Source: an uncultured Solobacterium sp.
GTDB lineage: Bacteria > Bacillota_I > Bacilli_A > Erysipelotrichales > Erysipelotrichaceae
Length of the DNA stretch: 33,150 nucleotides
NCBI GenBank assembly: GCA_938041275.1
Contig: CALISH010000082.1
Location: 1-33,150, forward strand
Direction: 5' to 3'
The translations under genes and the position numbers were made by a program. Under the pieces are notes generated by a model that had not been told where the DNA came from, searched no databases, and saw only the letters and a program-made list of their open reading frames with translations. This document shows positions 25,010 to 32,632 of the stretch, piece by piece; position 1 is the stretch's first letter; every line of letters begins with the position of its first letter.

Positions 25010-26470
25010 ATGGAACACTTAGATAATACAAGCGCGTTAAAATTAAAACTAAATGTACAACCTGTTTTTGTTAGTTTGATGCATATTCATGAATTTATGG
25101 GACCTTGTCGATATGGATGTGGAAAAGAACTAAGTTATGAATATGATAGAGAACGAGCAATGGAGGCGAATGATTTATTTGTTGATGATTTAGAAAAATA
25201 CATTGATCATAATTTGGTGAATTTATTACCTCCAAAATTTTTGGAGTGGCATGAAGATTTTTATGTAAAAGAAGAAGAAATCAGTAATGTATTGGAAAAC
25301 AATAGTATTGTCGATGTTTACTTAATATCAGGGACAAGATTAGTTTCGTATGTATCAACAATTATTGCTAAGAGGTCGCATCGCGCTATCGCATTCTGTC
25401 CATTATCAAATAGTATTCAATCTCGTTTAGGAGGAATTGATGCATCTGCAAATTTGCATGCATTAGGTATTCATGATATTTGTAATGCACTAAACTATGA
25501 TGACTTAAATAAGTTTTTCCGATTGAAACGTGCAATTAAGGCAATTTCAAAAACAAAACTAATGTTTGCAGTAAGAACCAATGTACTGTCTTATGGTTGT
25601 GTAAGTTCATTTATTAACTTGCAAGATATTACAGATAAATTTGGTATGGAAATATTAAATTGTAGTGGTGTAGAATTTTTTAAAGATTTAGATGAAATGT
25701 CTGAAGAAGATAATAAGCGAGCACAAGAAATTGCGGATACATTAGTTGCTGAAGCGCATGGAATGCATATGCCAGCAGAGAATGTCGTAAATGACGTTCG
25801 TTTCTATTTTGTTTTCTATATTGCTATAAAGAATAAGTTAAATGCTTCTGAATGTAATGCATTTACTATCCCATGTTTTGAAATGTGTGCTACCCGCCAA
25901 TTAAATGCTAGACATCTTACCTTCTGCTTAACAAATTCTTTACTTAAGGATGAAGGTATACCAGCAGCTTGTGCAGCAGATGTTGGATCAGTTGTTTCTC
26001 TATCAGTTCTTATGAATTTATTCTTTGCAGCTCCACATATGGGTAACTGTATGGTTATGTTGAAGGATATTAACAATAATCAGATGAGAATATTACATGA
26101 TGTTCCATGTAGAAGAATGAAGGGTTTTGATAAACCGGACCTACCAATTGATTATGTTTCATTTACCCAGGGCAAATGGGGCGCAACGATGAGATACGAT
26201 TTCGCTCAAGATACTGGAGAAAAGATAACGATGATAAATATGAGTCCAAAGATGGATAAGATGATGATTGCAACAGGAACAATAAATGGGTGTGACGACT
26301 TCTTACGCGAGGAATGTCGTTTAGCTGTAGATTTTACAGTTGCTGATGCCAGAGATTTCCATTCCAAGCAAGAATATTTTGGACAACACTATGCATGGGT
26401 TTATGGCGATGTGAAAGATGATTTAATTAAATTCTGTAATATGATGAATATTGAACCGGTTGTAGCATAA
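25010..26470 (+). CDS. L-fucose/L-arabinose isomerase-like protein
   Basis: The 486-aa soluble protein resembles the FucI/AraA superfamily, mainly in its C-terminal half. NAFTIPCFEMC (about residues 284-293) and DEGIPAACAADVGSVVSL (about 314-331) match the conserved metal- and substrate-site blocks. In many relatives the second block reads ACE-D-; here Ala replaces that Glu, so metal binding may differ. The N-terminal half (HIHEFMGPCRYGCGKE, and LISGTR near residue 106) is less familiar. AGAGGAG at 24994-25000 sets the start. As the last gene of the locus it would isomerise an aldose or aldose phosphate after PTS uptake, but this is inference. Base composition is closer to the host average than for the first two genes. 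Confidence 0.7.
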   Translation: MEHLDNTSALKLKLNVQPVFVSLMHIHEFMGPCRYGCGKELSYEYDRERAMEANDLFVDDLEKYIDHNLVNLLPPKFLEWHEDFYVKEEEISNVLENNSIVDVYLISGTRLVSYVSTIIAKRSHRAIAFCPLSNSIQSRLGGIDASANLHALGIHDICNALNYDDLNKFFRLKRAIKAISKTKLMFAVRTNVLSYGCVSSFINLQDITDKFGMEILNCSGVEFFKDLDEMSEEDNKRAQEIADTLVAEAHGMHMPAENVVNDVRFYFVFYIAIKNKLNASECNAFTIPCFEMCATRQLNARHLTFCLTNSLLKDEGIPAACAADVGSVVSLSVLMNLFFAAPHMGNCMVMLKDINNNQMRILHDVPCRRMKGFDKPDLPIDYVSFTQGKWGATMRYDFAQDTGEKITMINMSPKMDKMMIATGTINGCDDFLREECRLAVDFTVADARDFHSKQEYFGQHYAWVYGDVKDDLIKFCNMMNIEPVVA

Positions 26471-26482
26471 TATAATTACTAA

Positions 26483-26513
26483 AATAAAAGCAGGGTTATG
26501 CTCTGCTTTTATT
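26483..26513. terminator. Bidirectional terminator between the isomerase-like gene and the DeoR regulator
   Basis: AATAAAAGCAG and CTGCTTTTATT form an 11-bp stem with a 9-base loop whose ends can also pair (GG/CT region). T-runs occur on both strands. The regulator's TAA stop lies in the right arm. Confidence 0.88.
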
Positions 26514-27312
26514 CATGATTGATTGCTGTGGAACTAAGTGGTTCAACTGTATGAATAATGATGTTTGGATTTGATTCTTGTATTTTTAATAGTTCATCAT
26601 CAGGGGCGTTAATATCCGTGATAAGGAAATTAATTTTATTCATATTTGCGGAAATATAATTATGTGTTTGTCCAATCTTCGTATAATCACAAATTATAAA
26701 AATATTTCCTAGGGTGTTCCTTACCATAGTTTCATTAATTGCAGTTTCAGAGAAAATTGCTGTAGTAACACCGCTTGTATTACTAATCCCACTACAACCT
26801 AAGAAACATTTATTTGCACGAATTTTGGATAAATTATTAAGTGCGAAATCACCAACCATCGCTTCCTTTGGATAGCGTAGCTCACCACCGGTTAATACAA
26901 TACTGATCAAAGGGCTATGTTTCACAAGAACCATTTTGGCATTATTGGTAATAATGGTACAACGTTTGTTTAATATATACTGTGGGATAAGTAGGGCAGT
27001 AGAACTTGTATTGATAAATACAGTATCACCATCTTCGATGTAACTAGCTGCCATCTTTGCGATTGCATGTTTATAACGCTCGTTTGTAAAGTCGCTATTA
27101 TCATGGTCAACCATATGTTGAACGATTTTTGCGCCACCGTGGTAACGAATGATGGCTCCACGATCTTCCCAGTATTGTAAGTCGCGGCGAATAGTAATCT
27201 CGGAAACATTGAAATCATTCATCAACTGCTTTACAGTAACATCTCCTAATTTTTGGATAATCATCATAATGTCATCACGACGTTTTTGAACAATCTGATA
27301 GTCTACTTTCAT
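26509..27312 (-). CDS. DeoR-family transcriptional regulator
   Basis: The 267-aa protein has an N-terminal winged helix-turn-helix (about residues 24-60) with the DeoR signature VSEITIRRDL and RYHGGA. A DeoR C-terminal sensor domain follows (DTVFINTSSTALLIPQYIL, then TNNAKMV and VLTGGELR), which binds phosphorylated sugars. The start ATG at 27312 follows TGGAGA at a good distance; an in-frame ATG at 27366 has no such site. It is divergent from the ula operon and convergent with the 20374 locus. Operator-like repeats lie over both its own promoter and the ula promoter, so it probably represses both and is released by a pathway phosphate ester, as with UlaR. Confidence 0.92.
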   Translation of the reverse strand: MKVDYQIVQKRRDDIMMIIQKLGDVTVKQLMNDFNVSEITIRRDLQYWEDRGAIIRYHGGAKIVQHMVDHDNSDFTNERYKHAIAKMAASYIEDGDTVFINTSSTALLIPQYILNKRCTIITNNAKMVLVKHSPLISIVLTGGELRYPKEAMVGDFALNNLSKIRANKCFLGCSGISNTSGVTTAIFSETAINETMVRNTLGNIFIICDYTKIGQTHNYISANMNKINFLITDINAPDDELLKIQESNPNIIIHTVEPLSSTAINHE

Positions 27313-27335
27313 AGTTCGTTCTCCATTTTTCAAAA

Positions 27336-27344
27336 TGATTATAT
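27336..27344 (-). promoter_or_regulatory. Regulator promoter -10 with overlapping operator-like word
   Basis: TATAAT on the minus strand (27343 to 27338) is the likely -10 of the DeoR gene. It is embedded in AAAATGATTATATCATTT, a near-palindrome whose TGATTATAT resembles the TGATTAAAT repeats of the ula promoter. This fits autoregulation. Confidence 0.45.
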
Positions 27345-27373
27345 CATTTAATGAATGAACAATCATAAAAACT

Positions 27374-27390
27374 TTTTGATTTTATCAAAA
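27374..27390. promoter_or_regulatory. Palindrome TTTTGAT-TTT-ATCAAAA
   Basis: A perfect 7-bp inverted repeat with a 3-base centre lies midway between the divergent genes. The smaller palindrome TTTGAT-A-ATCAAA at 27477-27489 uses the same half-site next to the ula -10, suggesting one protein binds both. Confidence 0.45.
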
Positions 27391-27419
27391 TCACGCTAAA
27401 ATATACTATACAAATATAT

Positions 27420-27474
27420 AAAAATGATTAAATCAAACAAATAAGTCGTAAAAACGATTAAATGAACATATAAT
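27420..27474 (+). promoter_or_regulatory. ula operon promoter with direct operator repeats
   Basis: Two direct repeats, AAAAATGATTAAAT (from 27420) and AAAAACGATTAAAT (from 27450), are exactly 30 bases apart, close to three helical turns. The second sits between the weak -35 region and a perfect -10 TATAAT (27469-27474). The geometry suits a DeoR-type repressor bound cooperatively on one DNA face. Confidence 0.6.
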
Positions 27475-27530
27475 TCTTTGATAATCAAAAAATGAGTTGG
27501 TATGATAAAACCATCACAAAGGAGGTTATC

Positions 27531-28595
27531 ATGCCAAAAGTAAATGAAATTACAAGGGAGTCTTGGATTTTAGGCGCATTCCCAGAATGGGGGACATGGC
27601 TAAATGAAGAGATTGACAACACAGTTGTTGAACCTGGTACATTTTCAATGTGGTGGTTGGGATGTGTAGGTGTATGGTTTAAAACAGAAAATGACACAAA
27701 CATCGCAATCGACTTATGGTTTGGTAATGGAAAGAGAACACAAAAAGTATCATCCATGGCCCCATACCATCAAATGCGAAATATGATGGGCGTTGAAAAT
27801 CTACAGCCTAATCTGCGTGCAGCACCAATTGTTTATGATCCATTTGGTGTAACAAAGTGTGATGCAGTATTAGCGACTCATTATCATAACGATCATATCG
27901 ATCCATTCTTTGCGGCAGCTGTATTAAAGAATTGTAGCGATGATGTGCCGTTTATTGGACCATTGGAGTGTGTGAAAAAGTGGGTCGGCTGGGGCGTTCC
28001 AGAAGAGCGCTGTAAGGTTGTTAGGCCAGGGGATATAATTACAATCAAGGATACAAAGATTCATGTATTAGAGTCCTACGACAGAACATGTCTAGTCACA
28101 ACGGAAGTTGGCGAAGACATTGCAGGTATCTGTCCTACAAACATGGATCAAAAAGCAGTCAACTACTTAATCGAGATGCCTGCAGGAACTGTATATCATA
28201 CTGGTGATTCACACTATAGTATTTGTTATGCGGACATCGGTAAGAAGTACAATATTGATATTGCCTTTGGTGCGTATGGTGAAAACCCTGTAGGATGCCA
28301 AGATAAGATGACATCTGTTGATATGTGTAGAATGGGTGAAGCGACTAACGCAAAGGTAATTATTCCTTTACACCATGATGTATGGACAAATATGAAAGCG
28401 GATCCTGAAGAAATAATGTTAGTATATAACTTCAAGAAGGATACACTGAAGTATAAGTTCCATCCATTCATTTGGGATGTGGGTGGTAAGTATACATGGC
28501 CATTAGATAAAGACTTATTGAAGTTCCACTATCGTCGTGGATTCGAAGACTGCTTTACAAAGGAGCGTAATGTTCCATTCCCAAGTATTCTATAA
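27531..28595 (+). CDS. ulaG: L-ascorbate-6-phosphate lactonase
   Basis: The 354-aa cytosolic metallo-beta-lactamase-fold enzyme opens the lactone ring of L-ascorbate 6-phosphate to give 3-keto-L-gulonate 6-phosphate. The metal motif THYHNDHID (His117, His119, Asp121, His122) and the later HTGDSHY are clear. The N-terminal TRESWILGAFPEWGTWLNEE and the overall length match UlaG of Escherichia coli. The start is ATG 27531 behind AAAGGAGG. It is the first gene of the ascorbate operon, ahead of the PTS genes. Confidence 0.96.
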   Translation: MPKVNEITRESWILGAFPEWGTWLNEEIDNTVVEPGTFSMWWLGCVGVWFKTENDTNIAIDLWFGNGKRTQKVSSMAPYHQMRNMMGVENLQPNLRAAPIVYDPFGVTKCDAVLATHYHNDHIDPFFAAAVLKNCSDDVPFIGPLECVKKWVGWGVPEERCKVVRPGDIITIKDTKIHVLESYDRTCLVTTEVGEDIAGICPTNMDQKAVNYLIEMPAGTVYHTGDSHYSICYADIGKKYNIDIAFGAYGENPVGCQDKMTSVDMCRMGEATNAKVIIPLHHDVWTNMKADPEEIMLVYNFKKDTLKYKFHPFIWDVGGKYTWPLDKDLLKFHYRRGFEDCFTKERNVPFPSIL

Positions 28596-28608
28596 TTGGA
28601 GAAAATAA

Positions 28609-29064
28609 ATGTTATTACAAGAAATACTAGATAATCATCTGACTAGCTACCATCAAGAGTTTCCAACCTGGCAAGATGCCATCAAAGGGTGTGGAGAAAC
28701 GTTGATTGAACAAGGGTTCATCGATAATCGTTATGTAGAAGCAATCATTAAATGTGTTACAGAATATGGACCATATATCGTGATTTGTCCTAATGTAGCA
28801 ATGCCGCATTCTACGCTAGGTGCAGAGGGTGTATACAAAACTGGTATTGGTTTTATGAAGGTAGAGAAGCCAGTTGCATTCGACGATAATGATAGAGAAA
28901 AAGACGCAAGGCTATTCTTTACACTCGCTGCTGTGAATCATGATCAACATCTAAATAATATGATGCAGCTATCTGAACTATTAATGAATGAAGAGGTCGT
29001 AAATGACCTATTAGAAATTCATAATGATGACGACTTAAGAAATGTCATCGAAAAATACAAATAA
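28609..29064 (+). CDS. ulaC: PTS EIIA, ascorbate type (UlaC-like)
   Basis: The 151-aa protein is of the mannitol/fructose-type EIIA fold. The phosphorylated histidine is His67 in VAMPHST. It carries phosphate from HPr to EIIB. It is the only EIIA in the window and so may also serve the EIIBC pair at 23305-24973. The start follows TTGGAGAA. Confidence 0.94.
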   Translation: MLLQEILDNHLTSYHQEFPTWQDAIKGCGETLIEQGFIDNRYVEAIIKCVTEYGPYIVICPNVAMPHSTLGAEGVYKTGIGFMKVEKPVAFDDNDREKDARLFFTLAAVNHDQHLNNMMQLSELLMNEEVVNDLLEIHNDDDLRNVIEKYK

Positions 29065-29081
29065 TATAATTAGGGGGAAAT

Positions 29082-30542
29082 ATGAGCGTTTTATATGGAA
29101 TTTGGGTATGGTTCGCAAGTAATATCTTGACCAAACCAGCATACTTTATTGGTTTAATCGTTTTAATTGGTTACATTCTTCAGAAAAAGACTTGGTACGA
29201 TTCACTAGCTGGTTTTATCAAGGCAACAGTTGGTTTCTTAATCTTGAGCGTAGGTTCTGGTGGATTAGTAAGTAACTTCAGACCAATTCTTGTTGGATTA
29301 AAAGATCGCTTTAACTTAGATGCAATGGTTATCGATCCATACTTCGGACAAAATGCAGTGCAGTCAGCAATGGAAGGAATTGGACGTAGCTTTTCACAAG
29401 TAATGTTCCTATTATTAATTGCATTTATCTTTAACTTAGTTCTTGTTAAGTTTAACAAGATTACAAAATTACGTGCAGTATTCACAACAGGTCATGTGCA
29501 AATGCAACAGGCCGCAACAGCATTCTGGTTAATTCTATTCTGCTTCCCACAGTTGGGTGATACACCAATGTTAATTATCATGTCACTCATTCTTGGTTTA
29601 TACTGGGCAGTTGGTTCTAACCTCACAGTTGAAATTTCTCAGGACTTAACAGACGGTGGTGGCTTCTGTGTAGCTCACCAACAGATGTTTGGTATCGCAT
29701 TCTTCTCATACTTATCCAAGAAGTTATTTGGCAATAAGAAGAATTCTAAGAGAATTGAAGATATCCAATTACCTGGTTTCATGTCAATCTTCAATGAAAA
29801 CATGGTTTCTACAGCTATCTTAATGATGATCTTCTTTGGTGCTATCATGGCTGTATTAGGTAAAGATTACTTCATTGAAACAAAGGTTCTTAAGGAAGGC
29901 GCAAGCTTCTTCATGTATGTAGTAGATACATCACTTAAGTTCGCTGTATATCTAGCTATCTTACAACTTGGTGTACGTACATTCGTAACAGAATTAACAA
30001 ACTCATTCCAAGGTATTTCCAATACATTCTTACCTGGTGCTGTTCCTGGTATCGACTGTGCAGCTACATATGGATTTGGTAGCCCTAATGCAGTAACTAT
30101 CGGTTTCTTATTCGGTGCTTTAGGTCAGTTTATCGCTATCATCACATTACTACTATTGAAGTCTCCAACAATTGTTATTGCAGGTTTCGTTCCAGTATTC
30201 TTTGATAACGCAACAATCGCTGTATACGCAAATAATAAGGGCGGCATAAAGGCTGCTATGTTATTCCCATTCATCTCAGGTTTATGCCAAGTATTCGGTA
30301 GTGCATTAATCGCTGGTGCAGTAGGACTTGCGGCTAATGGTGGTTACCTAGGTATGTGGGACTGGGCAGTTGTATGGCCAATCTTCACAGTAATCATGAA
30401 GTACGCAGGATTCATCGGTTTAGCAATCATTTTAGTAGTATTAATCTTGATTCCACAGTTACAATATCGTAAGCATCCAGATACATATTTCTTATGTGTA
30501 GAGGATTACGAAGCTTATAAAGAAAAAGTAAAGAAGGAGTGA
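29082..30542 (+). CDS. ulaA: PTS EIIC, ascorbate-specific (UlaA)
   Basis: The 486-aa polytopic transporter of the UlaA/SgaT family has FCVAHQQMFG, FLPGAVPGIDCAATYGFG and VFFDNATIAVYANNKGG, shared with the first-locus paralogue at 23305. A hydrophilic C-terminal tail after the last helix (QLQYRKHPDTYFLCVEDYEA and on) is absent from that paralogue. It imports ascorbate with concomitant phosphorylation. Confidence 0.95.
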   Translation: MSVLYGIWVWFASNILTKPAYFIGLIVLIGYILQKKTWYDSLAGFIKATVGFLILSVGSGGLVSNFRPILVGLKDRFNLDAMVIDPYFGQNAVQSAMEGIGRSFSQVMFLLLIAFIFNLVLVKFNKITKLRAVFTTGHVQMQQAATAFWLILFCFPQLGDTPMLIIMSLILGLYWAVGSNLTVEISQDLTDGGGFCVAHQQMFGIAFFSYLSKKLFGNKKNSKRIEDIQLPGFMSIFNENMVSTAILMMIFFGAIMAVLGKDYFIETKVLKEGASFFMYVVDTSLKFAVYLAILQLGVRTFVTELTNSFQGISNTFLPGAVPGIDCAATYGFGSPNAVTIGFLFGALGQFIAIITLLLLKSPTIVIAGFVPVFFDNATIAVYANNKGGIKAAMLFPFISGLCQVFGSALIAGAVGLAANGGYLGMWDWAVVWPIFTVIMKYAGFIGLAIILVVLILIPQLQYRKHPDTYFLCVEDYEAYKEKVKKE

Positions 30543-30549
30543 ACAACAA

Positions 30550-30843
30550 ATGATTAAAGTTTTAGTCGCATGTGCAAATGGAGCCGGAACATCTTTGATG
30601 ATGAAGATGAGAGTGGAAAAGGCATGTAAAGATTTAGGTGTAGAGGTATCTACAATTCATCACTGTTCTTTATCGGAAGGTAAGAGTGCGGCAACTCAAT
30701 ATAATGTTGTATTTTGCCCACTAAACTTTAAGAACATGTTTACCGATGCAGAGAAAAAAGGCGTTAAGATCTGCGGTATGAAAAACGTATTATCAGATAA
30801 AGAAGCGCAAGCACTTTTAAAAGAAGCAGGCTTTGCAGAATAA
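30550..30843 (+). CDS. ulaB: PTS EIIB, ascorbate type (UlaB)
   Basis: The 97-aa phosphocarrier starts MIKVLVACANGAGTSL; Cys8 is the predicted phosphocysteine. AAGGAG upstream and a 7-base gap after the EIIC gene support co-translation. It ends just before an intrinsic terminator. Confidence 0.94.
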   Translation: MIKVLVACANGAGTSLMMKMRVEKACKDLGVEVSTIHHCSLSEGKSAATQYNVVFCPLNFKNMFTDAEKKGVKICGMKNVLSDKEAQALLKEAGFAE

Positions 30844-30848
30844 CAACG

Positions 30849-30875
30849 AAAGCTACTGCTAAGCAGTAGCTTTTT
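30849..30875 (+). terminator. Intra-operon terminator after ulaB
   Basis: AAAGCTACTGC and GCAGTAGCTTT form an 11-bp stem around TAA, continuing into TTTTT. No promoter is visible in the 15 bases before the next gene, so the downstream catabolic genes probably depend on partial read-through. Confidence 0.85.
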
Positions 30876-30890
30876 AGAAAGGTTTACTGA

Positions 30891-31940
30891 ATGAAAGTAA
30901 ATAAGAAAGTATTGGGTACATTGAATAAGTGTTATGCATTAGCACAGGTAGAATTTGATGGAAAGAACTATCTTGCATGTGCTGCTGAAAAGGAAGACCC
31001 ATGTTACTTATATGATTATGAGGGAAACTTTGTAGAGAAGTTGTGGGATGGACCTGGTGGTGTGATGTCACTAGAGCAGTATCCAAACCAGACATATCCA
31101 ACACTCCTTGCGACTTGGAAGTTCTACTCTCCAAATAATGGGGCAGATTCCAAGATCGTATACTATCTCAGAAAAGATGGCGAGTGGCAGATTCATACAC
31201 TATGCAAGCTTCCATTCGTCCATCGCTTTGGTGTAATTGAAAGAAATCATCAGAAATATCTTGTAGCTTGTACACTAAAAAGTGCACATGCATTTAAAGA
31301 TGACTGGACTTGTCCTGGAAGAGTGTGGGTAGCTAAGTTACCGGAAGATATCTCCATCTTTGATGAAGATCATCAGTTAGAGCTTACACCACTCATCAGT
31401 GGTCTGACTCAAAACCATGGCTTCTTTAAGACAGAAGAAGAGGATTATCAGATTGCCGTAGTCGGCACAAAGAACGGAATCTTTAAGGTCGTTCCACCAG
31501 CTGATGAAAATAGCGAATGGACATATGAACAACTTACAACCGATCCTGCTTCCGATATGTTGTATCTAGACTTTGATCAGGATGGACAAAAGGAACTCAT
31601 GACTTTCTCACCATTCCATGGTGATACATTAGCTGTCTATAAACTAGTAGATGGATCTTACCAAAAGTTTTGGGAAGATGAAAGAAAGATGCCATTCTTG
31701 CATGCAATCTATCCATTAGAAATGAATGGAAAGGTATATGGAATCTATGGTTATCGTAGGAATGAACTAGAGTTAAATCTTTTATCTTACGATGCAGATA
31801 CGAATACATATGTCAGTGAAAACTTAGATCGTAATGCAGGTCCTACAAACGCATTAGCGTTTAAAGATGGAGATGTGCAGAAAATCTTCGTATCAAATCG
31901 CGAAACAGATGAGATTGCACTGTACACGATTGAGGAATAA
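30891..31940 (+). CDS. Cytosolic beta-propeller-like protein of unknown function in the ascorbate operon
   Basis: The 349-aa protein has no signal peptide. Repeated beta-blade-like segments are visible, including CYLYDYEGNFVEKLWDGPGG, VYYLRKDGEWQIHTLCKLP and YGYRRNELELNLLSYDADTN. A calcium-type FG-GAP/VCBS motif DFDQDGQKEL lies near residue 225. The blade count cannot be fixed by eye; six or seven fits the length. It sits in the position between the PTS and UlaF where other organisms have the decarboxylase gene ulaD, and it overlaps no domain of that enzyme. A role as a lactonase, isomerase or dehydratase on a sugar-acid intermediate is possible but not shown. Its stop is two bases before ulaF, so the two are coupled. 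Confidence 0.75.
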   Translation: MKVNKKVLGTLNKCYALAQVEFDGKNYLACAAEKEDPCYLYDYEGNFVEKLWDGPGGVMSLEQYPNQTYPTLLATWKFYSPNNGADSKIVYYLRKDGEWQIHTLCKLPFVHRFGVIERNHQKYLVACTLKSAHAFKDDWTCPGRVWVAKLPEDISIFDEDHQLELTPLISGLTQNHGFFKTEEEDYQIAVVGTKNGIFKVVPPADENSEWTYEQLTTDPASDMLYLDFDQDGQKELMTFSPFHGDTLAVYKLVDGSYQKFWEDERKMPFLHAIYPLEMNGKVYGIYGYRRNELELNLLSYDADTNTYVSENLDRNAGPTNALAFKDGDVQKIFVSNRETDEIALYTIEE

Positions 31941-31942
31941 CT

Positions 31943-32632
31943 ATGTTAGAAGAATTAAAACAAAAAGTATATGAGGCAAATATGATGTTGCCTAGAAATG
32001 GACTTGTAGTCTTTACTTGGGGAAATGTTTCCGGTATCGACCGTGAAAAAGGTTTGATGGTTATTAAACCATCTGGTGTTGAATATAATGAACTCAAACC
32101 AGAAGATATGGTTGTCGTAGACGTAAAAACAGGTGAAAAGGTAGAAGGTAAATACAAGCCATCTTCCGATACAGATACACATCTAGTGTTGTATCGTAAC
32201 TTCCCACATATCGGTGGTATCGTACATACCCATAGTAAATGGGCAGTTAGCTTTGCTCAAGCTGGGGTAGGTGTTCAACCGATGGGAACGACACATGGTG
32301 ACTACTTCTATGGTGAAATACCATGTACAAGAAAGATGAGTGAAGAAGAAATCGCAGGACAGTATGAACTGGAAACAGGAAATGTCATCGTTGAAACATT
32401 CAAGGATAAAGAACCGGATGATGTACCTGCAGTACTCGTACATAGTCATGGACCTTTTACTTGGGGAACAGATCCATTCAATGCAGTACATAACGCAGTT
32501 GTATTAGAAGAAATCTGCTTTATGAATTTCCATGCACACATGTTAAACCCACAAAAGGGAAATATGCAGCAGGAACTCTTGGATAAACATTACCTACGTA
32601 AACACGGAAAGAATGCATATTATGGACAATAA
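31943..32632 (+). CDS. ulaF: L-ribulose-5-phosphate 4-epimerase
   Basis: The 229-aa class II aldolase/epimerase converts L-ribulose 5-phosphate to D-xylulose 5-phosphate. Typical motifs are WGNVSGID, IKPSGV, SSDTDTHLVLYR, VHTHSKWA (metal histidines) and VHSHGPFTWG (third histidine). Length and C-terminus (HYLRKHGKNAYYGQ) match AraD/UlaF. AraD and UlaF cannot be separated by sequence alone; the ascorbate operon context favours UlaF. Confidence 0.93.
   Translation: MLEELKQKVYEANMMLPRNGLVVFTWGNVSGIDREKGLMVIKPSGVEYNELKPEDMVVVDVKTGEKVEGKYKPSSDTDTHLVLYRNFPHIGGIVHTHSKWAVSFAQAGVGVQPMGTTHGDYFYGEIPCTRKMSEEEIAGQYELETGNVIVETFKDKEPDDVPAVLVHSHGPFTWGTDPFNAVHNAVVLEEICFMNFHAHMLNPQKGNMQQELLDKHYLRKHGKNAYYGQ

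Noticed and set aside
27111..27530. A second gene or small RNA in the DeoR-ula intergenic region
   Set aside because: The region is fully accounted for by the regulator's start, repeats and promoters; frames upstream of 27531 lack start signals.
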